Source of the DNA: an uncultured Erysipelotrichaceae bacterium
GTDB lineage: Bacteria > Bacillota_I > Bacilli_A > RFN20 > CAG-826
Assembly: GCA_902802905.1 (NCBI GenBank)
Contig: CADCNT010000009.1
Span: forward strand, 1-64,000
Reading direction: 5' to 3'
DNA length: 64,000 bases
The notes below the pieces were generated by a model. It was given only the letters and a program-made list of their open reading frames with translations, did no database searches and had not been told where the DNA came from. Shown here piece by piece: positions 19,261 through 28,672 of the stretch. The stretch's first letter is position 1. Each line of letters opens with the position of its first letter. The translations under genes were made by a program, and so were the position numbers.

Positions 19261-20004
19261 CTATTCGCTTTTGGCTTCTTCAGCGGCTGGAGCTTCTTCA
19301 ACAGGAGCTTCGACGGCTTTAGGAGCTTCAACCTTCACTCTTTCGATTAAAGGTTTAACACTTTCTTTGTTCTTTACAGTCTTAACTGCGGTACGGATTG
19401 TAACGATGCTCTTCTTGGAGCCTGGTAATCCACCTTTAATTAAGATGTAACCTTTTTCGGCATCAACTTTGACCACTAATAAGTTTAATAATGTGGCGGA
19501 TTTGTTGCCGTGGTGACCAGACATGTGTTTGCCTGGCATAACACCGTGGTTGTAACGACCATTGTTAGCGAAGGAACCTTGTCCTCTATGGTAACCTGAA
19601 CCATGGCCTTTTGGACCAATGGTCATGTGCCATCTCTTAATGGTGCCGCTATAACCGTGACCTTTACTAGTTCCGATAACATCAACGATGTCACCAGCTT
19701 GGAACATATCAGCTTTGATTAAGTCACCTAATTGGTAGGAACCCATTTCATCGCCTCTTAATTCCGCGGACACGTAATGTGGAACGGTATTGGCTTTCTT
19801 GGCAATGCCTTTTTCTGCTTTGTTAGCACGGGATTCTTTCTTTTCTTCGTAGCCAACTTGAACAGCGACATAGCCATCTTTCTCTAAGGTTTTAACTTGT
19901 GTAACAACGTTTGGTAAGACTTCAACGACTGTCACTGGGTATAAGGTACCATCTTCAGCGAAGACAGATGTCATGCCCATTTTACGACCTAAAATTGCTT
20001 TCAT
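19261..20004 (-). CDS. rplC: 50S ribosomal protein L3 with an Ala/Glu/Pro-rich C-terminal tail
   Basis: Early-assembly 23S-binding protein. Conserved: MKAILGRKMGMTSVFAEDGT, TSKGHGYSGTIKRWHM, GSGYHRGQGSFANNGRYNHG and GKHMSGHHGNK. The normal protein ends near residue 212; here about 30 further residues (KVEAPKAVEAPVEEAPAAEE) follow, resembling the tails on L5 and L22. Confidence 0.96.
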   Translation of the reverse strand: MKAILGRKMGMTSVFAEDGTLYPVTVVEVLPNVVTQVKTLEKDGYVAVQVGYEEKKESRANKAEKGIAKKANTVPHYVSAELRGDEMGSYQLGDLIKADMFQAGDIVDVIGTSKGHGYSGTIKRWHMTIGPKGHGSGYHRGQGSFANNGRYNHGVMPGKHMSGHHGNKSATLLNLLVVKVDAEKGYILIKGGLPGSKKSIVTIRTAVKTVKNKESVKPLIERVKVEAPKAVEAPVEEAPAAEEAKSE

Positions 20005-20018
20005 TTTGTCTTACCTCC

Positions 20019-20330
20019 TTAAAGTTTGATTTCGATATCTACTCCTGAAGGAAGATCTAAGTTCTTGAGAGCATCAAGAGTTTCTTTCTTTGGATTTGTA
20101 ATATCGATAATACGTTTGTGTGTTCTAATTTCGAATTGTTCACGAGAATCTTTGTACTTGTGGACAGCTCTTAAGATTGTAAACACTTGTTTTTCCGTTG
20201 GTAGTGGGATAGGGCCGACAACGGTTGCCCCAGAGTTCTTCGCTACTTGAACGATTCTTTCAGCGGATTGATCAAGATTGACATGATCATAGGCTTTAAG
20301 ACGAACTCTAATCTTAGTAGTTTTTGCCAT
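20019..20330 (-). CDS. rpsJ: 30S ribosomal protein S10
   Basis: S10 is the first gene of the operon and also NusE of the antitermination complex. 103 residues: [40 protein letters not shown] and a C-terminal [13 protein letters not shown]. The frame stays open another 37 codons upstream, but only the ATG at 20330 has AGGAGG at proper distance and gives the family N-terminus; the upstream part is the structured leader. Confidence 0.97.
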   Translation of the reverse strand: MAKTTKIRVRLKAYDHVNLDQSAERIVQVAKNSGATVVGPIPLPTEKQVFTILRAVHKYKDSREQFEIRTHKRIIDITNPKKETLDALKNLDLPSGVDIEIKL

Positions 20331-20455
20331 GAAATTTCCTCCTATATCACTTTCAGGCTTTGACCTCACTCTCTCAATGCGAATTACCGGATGCACCTTC
20401 ATGACAACGCCTGTGGGTGTGTCCGCAACCTCGCACGTCATCGAGAGCAGTCAAC
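20331..20455 (-). promoter_or_regulatory. Structured leader of the S10 operon (candidate ribosomal-protein-binding leader)
   Basis: The ~125-base leader contains a long-range 9-bp stem CTCTCGATG (20447-20439) with CATTGAGAG (20379-20371), including one G-U pair. It encloses ~59 bases with further short pairings (for example GACA/TGTC near 20421 and 20402), followed by the rpsJ Shine-Dalgarno. Bacillota S10 operons are known to carry an L4-type leader in this place. Whether this one matches that consensus cannot be judged by eye. Confidence 0.5.
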
Positions 20456-20461
20456 GTTCAA

Positions 20462-20491
20462 ATACTACTCTTATGCGTATATGTGTGTCAA
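20462..20491 (-). promoter_or_regulatory. Promoter of the S10-spc-alpha operon
   Basis: TTGACA (20491-20486), an 18-base spacer and TAGTAT (20467-20462) on the minus strand, with very AT-rich DNA upstream (20492-20520) that could act as an UP element. The predicted start is near 20455. Confidence 0.7.
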
Positions 20492-20703
20492 TATATTTAT
20501 AAAATATTTTTTAAAGGCAATTTTCGAGCAGAAAAAAACCACCTCAATTTGATGAAAATTTTCTTCTTTTTCAACAAATTTTAGTGATTTTTTATATCAA
20601 TTTTTAACTTTTTTACCCTAAAAATTTATCGATTTTTTTAAGATAAATTATTCATTAGATAATCATGAATTTTAATAGCAAAATTTGCTATTAATTTTTG
20701 CGA
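20492..20703. other. AT-rich intergenic region with a hairpin
   Basis: No gene is seen. The stretch is dominated by A and T runs. A perfect hairpin TAATAGCAAA/TTTGCTATTA (20673-20693) lies 11 bases beyond the ABC permease stop and is a plausible but U-poor terminator for that minus-strand operon. The right-hand part before it may contain only the UP-like DNA of the S10 promoter. Confidence 0.6.
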
Positions 20704-21561
20704 TTATTTAACATCACGTTTCACAAAGATTAATGTGCCTAATGCTGTGAAAATAGCGCTCCAACCAAGATTACAAATGGTAGTTGCTAGCAAGTGATAA
20801 TCAGACACCACGAAAGTCGATTTCCAATAGTACATTTCAGGTGTTTGAATCTCTTCAACAATCCTTTCTGGATTACCAATTACTTGGAATGGATTTAAGA
20901 ATAAAACTGAATCTCCAAGTTTTCTTGCAACATCTGGAATTTGAGAAATCATTGGGAAGAAAGCACCTAACAACATCGCAACAATAATGCAAAGCGGAAT
21001 ACATGGACCAACGTTTCTAAAGAGTGTTGAAACGAAAATTGCAAAAGATGTAACTGTAATGTAAACAAGAATATTTGCGACAACATATCTCCAAATAAAA
21101 TCTGGAGACATTACGGTAGACCAGTCAGTAGCAATAACGCCAAGCATCGCTCTACCATTAGCGTTAAAGCCGCCAATAATTGTTCCTAATAAAGTGCTTA
21201 AGCCAACATAAGCAAAAAGTAATGTTAAGCTGAATATTAAGCCTGTTAAAAATAGGCTTATATAAATTTTACATTTAGAATTTCCGGCAACAATTTTATT
21301 TCTGATAATACCATGTGTGAATTCCAAAACAGTGAAGGATACAAGATTAATTGGAATCGCTAATCCAAAGTTTTGTGAAGGGTTAAATGAACTGACAAAC
21401 ATGTTATTTCCAGTACATAAGAAATGAGCACCACCAATGCCATCAATCATCATGTAAAGGAACATCATGAAAAATGCCATGCCAAGACCAATGAACAAGG
21501 TTACTCGAAAAGTAATATCTCTAGCTAATTTGAAAAAGAAAGCTCTAAATAAATTAATCAT
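20704..21561 (-). CDS. ABC-2 type transporter permease
   Basis: A 285-residue membrane protein with about six hydrophobic segments (near 12-38, 65-85, 103-130, 155-180, 188-210 and 260-280). Its ATG overlaps the stop of the ATPase gene (ATGA, 21558-21561), so both form one exporter. The arrangement of one ATPase of the BcrA class plus one ABC-2 permease is typical of bacitracin/lantibiotic self-protection or lipid-linked export systems. The substrate is unknown. It is the last gene of the seven-gene operon from 26752. Confidence 0.8.
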   Translation of the reverse strand: MINLFRAFFFKLARDITFRVTLFIGLGMAFFMMFLYMMIDGIGGAHFLCTGNNMFVSSFNPSQNFGLAIPINLVSFTVLEFTHGIIRNKIVAGNSKCKIYISLFLTGLIFSLTLLFAYVGLSTLLGTIIGGFNANGRAMLGVIATDWSTVMSPDFIWRYVVANILVYITVTSFAIFVSTLFRNVGPCIPLCIIVAMLLGAFFPMISQIPDVARKLGDSVLFLNPFQVIGNPERIVEEIQTPEMYYWKSTFVVSDYHLLATTICNLGWSAIFTALGTLIFVKRDVK

Positions 21562-22475
21562 TCTTTTTTACCTCCATTCACTAAGTTTAAGTAGTATTCT
21601 TCAACACTTTCGTCAGTGGAGTTAATGGATAAGATCTTTAACTTTTTGTCATGAAGTTTTGAAACAAATTCACCAATATCGAGATCATCAAAAATTTTCA
21701 CATCACCATTAGGGAATGTTTTGAAATCTTGTACATTAAGTTCTTTTAGAACTTTGTAAGCTTGTTCAATATCTGCAAATTTAATTGTAGTAGATTTTCT
21801 ACATTTGTCTTGAAGCTCCTCAACAGTTAATTCCTCAATAATTTTTCCATGAGAAATAAAACCATAATAAGTAGCAATTTTCTCTAATTCAGAAAGAATG
21901 TGAGATGAAATTAAAATTGTAATGCCTTGCTCTCGATTAATTTCAATCAACAAATCTCTAAGTTCGGCAATACCTTGAGGGTCTAAACCATTCATAGGTT
22001 CGTCTAGAAGCATGAATTTAGGATTATTCATTAACGCTAGGGCAATTCCCATACGTTGTCTCATACCTAAAGAGAAGTTTCTAACTTTTTTCTTGCCCAC
22101 TTCATCTAAGTGAACAACTTTTAATAATTCTTGTCTTCTCTCAGGAGTAAGTTTGATGCCAAGATAGATTTCTTGGAACTTAATGTTGTCTAACGCTGTC
22201 ATGGTTGGAACCAAAGAAACAGTTTCAACAATAGCGGAAATTTCTTTACGCTTTGCATAAATTCCTGGGTCTGTGTTTTTTACACCAAACATCTCAAAGG
22301 AACCGCTACTAGGTCTAGCAATACCCGTTAGAAGTCTCATAATTGTTGTTTTACCTGATCCGTTTTCACCAACGAATCCGTAAATCGAACCTTCAGGAAT
22401 ATGCATGTTTACATGATCAACAACAGCTTTTCCACTATATCTTTTTGTCAAATCATGTGTTTCGACAATAAACAT
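21558..22475 (-). CDS. ABC transporter ATP-binding protein (BcrA-like)
   Basis: A 305-residue ATPase driving the neighbouring permease. Walker A is GENGSGKTT (residues ~37-45), the signature motif is NFSLGMRQRMG and Walker B is FMLLDEP, followed by the H-loop ILISSHILSELEKIA. After the ATPase core comes a ~90-residue C-terminal domain common in export ATPases. The gene lies two bases after queH, so it shares the tRNA-modification operon without an obvious functional link. Confidence 0.88.
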   Translation of the reverse strand: MFIVETHDLTKRYSGKAVVDHVNMHIPEGSIYGFVGENGSGKTTIMRLLTGIARPSSGSFEMFGVKNTDPGIYAKRKEISAIVETVSLVPTMTALDNIKFQEIYLGIKLTPERRQELLKVVHLDEVGKKKVRNFSLGMRQRMGIALALMNNPKFMLLDEPMNGLDPQGIAELRDLLIEINREQGITILISSHILSELEKIATYYGFISHGKIIEELTVEELQDKCRKSTTIKFADIEQAYKVLKELNVQDFKTFPNGDVKIFDDLDIGEFVSKLHDKKLKILSINSTDESVEEYYLNLVNGGKKE

Positions 22476-22477
22476 GC

Positions 22478-23125
22478 CTAATCACCTTCCTTATTTTTAT
22501 CGTGCTTTATTATATACTTCTCATAACTATATTTACATCCACAATATTCTTGGAAATACATCTGATTTTCTTTGATGACTACTAAAGATTTTTCATAACC
22601 GTTGTTTTTCTTGAAATCAGCGTATAACCATTTAACTGTAGGGTAGTTATTTTGAAGTGATTCACCTATTTTATTAATATCTTGAGCATTTTTATAGCGA
22701 GATATCGTCATCACAGTTCCGTAATACTCAAACCCATTCTTACTCGCATATTCAAAACCCTGTGTTAGACGTTTTTTAAAACATATACGACATCTCTCAT
22801 GTCCTTCACTTTCATCTTTATGAGGCTCAAGATCTAAATTGTATCTTTCATTGTCATAAGGGAATTCTAGTACCTTAATATTTTCACCAATTGTTTTGAT
22901 ATATGTCTTTAGTTCTTCAAGCCTTCTATCGTGTTCTTCTTTTGGGTAAATATTAGAATTATTATAGATGATGGTAATATCAAAATAGTCCTTTAATATT
23001 TCATAAGGAATAGTGAAGCAAGGGCCACAGCATGCATGAAGCAATAATTTAGGCTTTTTGCCACTTTTTTTAATATTTTCTAGTTCAAATTCCAAATATT
23101 TTTGATAATTTTTATTATTTTGCAT
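22478..23125 (-). CDS. queH: Epoxyqueuosine reductase QueH
   Basis: Last step of queuosine synthesis: reduces epoxyqueuosine to queuosine in tRNA. QueH is the non-homologous replacement of QueG, with iron-sulfur and metal cysteines: [18 protein letters not shown] near residue 27 and CRICFKKRL near 110. The start at 23125 gives the short N-terminus usual for the family and overlaps queA by 11 bases; a longer frame to 23194 lies inside queA and is unlikely. With tgt and queA it completes the late queuosine pathway; no preQ1 synthesis gene is nearby, so preQ1 may be imported. Confidence 0.88.
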   Translation of the reverse strand: MQNNKNYQKYLEFELENIKKSGKKPKLLLHACCGPCFTIPYEILKDYFDITIIYNNSNIYPKEEHDRRLEELKTYIKTIGENIKVLEFPYDNERYNLDLEPHKDESEGHERCRICFKKRLTQGFEYASKNGFEYYGTVMTISRYKNAQDINKIGESLQNNYPTVKWLYADFKKNNGYEKSLVVIKENQMYFQEYCGCKYSYEKYIIKHDKNKEGD

Positions 23126-24145
23126 AGATAAACATCGAATCTCCAAAAGAGAAAAATCTATATCTTTCATCAACAGCGTGTTTATAAACTTCAAGAGTAA
23201 ATTCTCTTCCTAAGAAGGCAGAGACAAGCATAATTAATGTAGATTTTGGGAGATGGAAATTTGTGATAATGCAGTCCACTCCTTTAAATTCATAACCAGG
23301 TTTGATAAAGATGTTTGTTTCTTTTTTAATAGGGGTAAATTTACCAAATTCTTGGATATTTGCTTCTAAAGTTCTAACCGAAGTTGTCCCAATCGCAATA
23401 ATTCTTCTATTTTCATTTTTAGCTTTGTTTAATTTGTTAGCAGCTTCTTCTGAAATCTCATATAATTCGCTGTGCATAACATGATTATCTGTGTCTGCTA
23501 CTTTAACAGGTCTAAAAGTTCCTAACCCAATATGTAGTGTAATGTCAACAACTTCAATTCCCTTGGCTTTTATCTGCTTGAAAAGCTCTTCAGTAAAGTG
23601 AAAACCAGCAGTTGGAGCAGCAGCACTGCCTTCATATTTAGCGTAAACTGTTTGATATCTGTCATTTCCGCATAATTGTTCTTTGATATATGGAGGAAGA
23701 GGCATTTTTCCTAAAGAATCAAGCACTTCAAGAAAGATTCCTTTATAGATGAATTTAACTAGTCTAAGCCCTTCATCTCTTTCTTCCACTACTTCACCAA
23801 TTAATTTGCCATCACCAAAGTTTACTCTAGCTCCTACTTTTAAAGATTTAGCAGGTTTGGTTAAGCATTCCCAAACATCGTCTCTAACTTGTTTTAAAAG
23901 TAAAAGTTCACAGTGTGCGCCTGTTACTTCTTTAACACCAATTAATCTAGCTGGAATAACCTTAGTGTTGTTTCTTACTAAGACATCACCAGGTCTAAGA
24001 TAATCAATTATGTTATAGAAGACTTTGTCTTCATAAGTTTTATTGTCTTTATTGATTGCTAATAAACGCGAATGATCTCTTTTATCACTTGGTTTTTGCG
24101 CAATTAGTTCTTCAGGAAGATAGAAATCAAATAAATTAATATCCA

Positions 24146-24146
<1 letters not shown>
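23115..24146 (-). CDS. queA: S-adenosylmethionine:tRNA ribosyltransferase-isomerase QueA
   Basis: Converts preQ1 in tRNA to epoxyqueuosine using the ribosyl part of SAM. 343 residues with [20 protein letters not shown] at the N-terminus, [34 protein letters not shown] and GDSMFIY at the C-terminus. It overlaps the tgt stop by one base. GAGG precedes the ATG. Confidence 0.96.
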
Positions 24147-26169
<2,023 letters not shown>

Positions 26170-26170
26170 A

Positions 26171-26752
26171 CTATTGATAATATTTACAGGTCGTTAAGAC
26201 CATTTCCTTATTCACTGCATATTCTTCTTTAATTCTAGTTTTATCGAACAAAATTCCATTATTTTCGTAAAATTTAAGCAAATCCTTGGTAAAAAACCAT
26301 TGAGAAAGTTTGGCTTTGGTAAAGTCATTATTAGGATTATATTTATCGCAAAAATCATCAACGTAATAAAGGTCTTGACCCACTAACATCCACTTGTCTA
26401 AGGAAAAGTCTAAAGTCAAGCCAACAACTCTAGCCATATAGGCATTTAAGAAGATTTTTTTATAAATGTTATCATCAAAATCATGATCCAAAATATAATC
26501 AGAAATTAATGTGCCTTCAATGAACTCTTTAACGATGTAACCACTCTTTTTATCAACTAATTTTAGCTTCGGTTGACATACATTAGTTTGTCCTATTCTT
26601 TGTGCCATATTAAAACGTAATCTACTATCAGAGTTCTCTAAATCATATTTTTTTATAAAATAGAGTTTATTTTTGTAAGAACATTTAAAGGCATCATCTT
26701 TGATGATTTCTAATATTTCAAATTCTTTATGTTTAATCTTGAATGAGTCCAT
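26171..26752 (-). CDS. Small protein of kinase-like (APH/Kdo-kinase) appearance
   Basis: A 193-residue protein. A beta strand with a paired Lys (LYFIKKYD), a hinge-like YIVKEFIEGTLI and LDFSLDKWMLVGQDLYYVDD resemble the N-lobe, hinge and catalytic/metal loops of small-molecule kinases. The canonical HGD and metal Asn are not present, so it could be an inactive or very divergent kinase. This is a visual resemblance only. It heads the operon prs-tgt-queA-queH-ABC. Its start codon is seven bases after TATAAT (26765-26760) and lacks a Shine-Dalgarno, so a leaderless mRNA is expected. Confidence 0.5.
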   Translation of the reverse strand: MDSFKIKHKEFEILEIIKDDAFKCSYKNKLYFIKKYDLENSDSRLRFNMAQRIGQTNVCQPKLKLVDKKSGYIVKEFIEGTLISDYILDHDFDDNIYKKIFLNAYMARVVGLTLDFSLDKWMLVGQDLYYVDDFCDKYNPNNDFTKAKLSQWFFTKDLLKFYENNGILFDKTRIKEEYAVNKEMVLTTCKYYQ

Positions 26753-26759
26753 TGGAGAT

Positions 26760-26765
26760 ATTATA
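26760..26765 (-). promoter_or_regulatory. -10 box placing the operon start at the ATG
   Basis: TATAAT preceded by GTG, seven bases from the ATG at 26752. The expected transcription start coincides with the start codon. Confidence 0.6.
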
Positions 26766-26898
26766 CACTATTTAATAAATTAAATATATTGTTATATCAA
26801 AACACACAAAAATCAGGCTTTGAAATTTATCATTAGTAGGTTACTTTTCGTATTTTTCACAAATTACATATTATTGCTGTATTATTTATAATCTTTGC

Positions 26899-26904
26899 TA
26901 TAAT
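26899..26904 (+). promoter_or_regulatory. Extended -10 promoter of the DtxR-type regulator
   Basis: TGCTATAAT is an extended -10 (TGnTATAAT). The ATG at 26912 begins seven bases later, so a leaderless transcript is predicted. A weak TTGCTG lies 19 bases upstream. Confidence 0.6.
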
Positions 26905-26911
26905 AGAAAAG

Positions 26912-27277
26912 ATGAAACTTTACGAAAGTGCTGAAGATTATTTAGAGAGAATTTTAATTCTTTCTAACCAATTAGAAGTTGTCCGTGCAATCGATATTGC
27001 TAGAGACATGTCTTTTTCTAAGCCAAGTGTTTCGGTTGCGATGCACAAGTTGGAAGATAATGGCTATATCAAAATCAAATCCGATGGCGCCATTGTTTTG
27101 ACTGAAAAAGGCTTAAAAATAGCGCAAGCAGTTTATGAAAGACATTTAGTTTTGTCCAAAGCACTTATGGCAATAGGAGTTTCTGAAGAACAAGCAAAAA
27201 TTGATGCATGTAAAGTTGAACACGATATTTCTGCAGAAACATTTGAAGCAATAAAGAGACATATGGGTGGTAAATAA
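26912..27277 (+). CDS. DtxR/MntR-family metal-dependent transcriptional regulator
   Basis: A 121-residue metalloregulator of manganese or iron homeostasis genes. The canonical start MKLYESAEDYLERIL is followed by a winged helix (DIARDMSFSKPSVSVAMHKL) and a dimerisation/metal domain with ERH and the C-x2-E-H ligand set (ACKVEHDIS). It is shorter than MntR (~140) but has both metal-site regions and no SH3 domain. No metal transporter gene is in the window. A leaderless mRNA is predicted from TATAAT seven bases upstream. Confidence 0.85.
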   Translation: MKLYESAEDYLERILILSNQLEVVRAIDIARDMSFSKPSVSVAMHKLEDNGYIKIKSDGAIVLTEKGLKIAQAVYERHLVLSKALMAIGVSEEQAKIDACKVEHDISAETFEAIKRHMGGK

Positions 27278-27278
27278 T

Positions 27279-28472
27279 ATGGATAGTTTAGAAAGATTTA
27301 TTCGTTATGTAAAAATTGATACACAAGCCAGTGATCAAACAGGAACAACACCTAGTACCGAAAAACAAAAGGATTTAGGTGTTTTGCTTGTAAAAGAACT
27401 CCTTGATTTAGGTTTAGAAGATGCTCATATGGATGAATATGGCGTTGTCTATGCTCATTTAGAAGGTAAAGGTACAAGGATCGGCTTAAATGCTCATATG
27501 GATACTGCTTTAGAAGTAACTGATACAAATGTTAAGCCACATTTAATCAAAGACTATAAAGGCGGAACAATCAAATTAGCAAACGGATTTGAAATGTCTC
27601 CTGCTCAATTCCCTGTTTTAAGAAAACATGTTGGGCACGATTTAGTGGTTACTGATGGGAATACACTTTTAGGCGCAGATGATAAGGCAGGCATTGCTAT
27701 TATCATGTCAGCTCTTCAATATTTCCACGATAATCCAAAAGTGCAACATAACACAATTTGTGTTGCTTTTACAGTTGACGAAGAAATTGGTGAAGGACCA
27801 CTACATTTCAATTATCGTAAATTTAATGCAAAATACGCATACACAATTGATGGCAGCGATCCATCAATGATTGAAGCTGAAAACTTTAACGCATATGCAG
27901 CCAAAGTTAATATTACTGGTGTTTCTATCCATCCAGGAGAAGCAAAAGGCAAATTAATCAACGCTTTACTTATTGCAAATGAATTAGTGAGTATGTTGCC
28001 TGTTAAAGAAACTCCATTTGATAGTGAAGGCAAACAAGGCTATTGGCATTTAGGTGGATTAAATGGTGATAGTGAAAATGCATCTATGTCATTCATTCTT
28101 AGAGATTTTAAAGATGATGGCATTAAAAACAGAATTAACGTCTTAAAAGACGCTATTAATAAACTACAGGATAAATATCCGCAAGCCAAAATTTCTATCG
28201 AATTCAAAGAGCAATACCGCAACATGAAAAAGTTTGTCGATAAAAAGCCAATTGCTCTCAAGCGTGCTCGTGCAGTCATGCGTAAGAATGGCATTGAACC
28301 TGTAAGTGCGGCAATTAGAGGTGGCACCGACGGCGCTACCTTCTCTAGAAACGGCTTAATTACCCCTAATTTAGGTACCGGAAGTTATAACCACCACGGA
28401 CGTTTTGAATTCCTTGATATTCAAGAATTTAACAAGATGATATCAGTGGTTATTGACTTAATGAAAAAGTAA
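27279..28472 (+). CDS. pepT: Peptidase T (tripeptide aminopeptidase)
   Basis: Zinc tripeptidase of the M20 family, removing N-terminal residues from tripeptides. 397 residues. Metal and catalytic residues: His and Asp in GLNAHMDTA, Asp in LLGADDKAG, Glu-Glu in TVDEEIGEG, Asp in YTIDGSD and His in GSYNHHGRFEF. The ATG at 27279 after a GGTGG site is preferred to the GTG at 27267, which would overlap the regulator. Confidence 0.94.
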   Translation: MDSLERFIRYVKIDTQASDQTGTTPSTEKQKDLGVLLVKELLDLGLEDAHMDEYGVVYAHLEGKGTRIGLNAHMDTALEVTDTNVKPHLIKDYKGGTIKLANGFEMSPAQFPVLRKHVGHDLVVTDGNTLLGADDKAGIAIIMSALQYFHDNPKVQHNTICVAFTVDEEIGEGPLHFNYRKFNAKYAYTIDGSDPSMIEAENFNAYAAKVNITGVSIHPGEAKGKLINALLIANELVSMLPVKETPFDSEGKQGYWHLGGLNGDSENASMSFILRDFKDDGIKNRINVLKDAINKLQDKYPQAKISIEFKEQYRNMKKFVDKKPIALKRARAVMRKNGIEPVSAAIRGGTDGATFSRNGLITPNLGTGSYNHHGRFEFLDIQEFNKMISVVIDLMKK

Positions 28473-28520
28473 ATACTTTAAATTTATTTAAACTACAACC
28501 AATTTAATCTAAAAAATAAA

Positions 28521-28577
28521 GAGCAAAATGGCCAATTTTGGACAGTGTCTAAAATTTAGGAAAAATGCTCTTTTTTT
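28521..28577 (+). terminator. Branched terminator after pepT
   Basis: A closing stem GAGCA/TGCTC (28521-28525, 28566-28570) encloses two small hairpins, CCAA/TTGG (28532-28541) and CTAAA/TTTAG (28549-28559), and is followed by TTTTTTT (28571-28577). Confidence 0.65.
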
Positions 28578-28620
28578 AGTTGCTAATATTTCATATTTTG
28601 CTATGCTTTTTATACTGCCG

Positions 28621-28635
28621 AATTATCCGATAATT
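28621..28635. promoter_or_regulatory. Perfect inverted repeat upstream of nrdD (candidate operator)
   Basis: AATTATC-C-GATAATT, a perfect 7-bp inverted repeat, lies just after a TATACT (-10-like) and about 38 bases before the nrdD start codon. It does not match the NrdR box, so it may be bound by another regulator. Confidence 0.4.
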
Positions 28636-28672
28636 TAGGATTTATGGAAGTGAAAGAAAGAGGTAAATACAA

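Noticed and set aside
20331-20441. 37-codon upstream extension of S10
   Set aside because: It falls in the structured leader; the ATG at 20330 gives the universal S10 N-terminus with AGGAGG.
20673-20693. Strong intrinsic terminator for the ABC operon
   Set aside because: The hairpin is perfect but has no good U run on either strand; kept only as part of the intergenic description.
23126-23194. Longer QueH start at 23194
   Set aside because: It lies within the conserved C-terminus of QueA and adds residues not typical of QueH.
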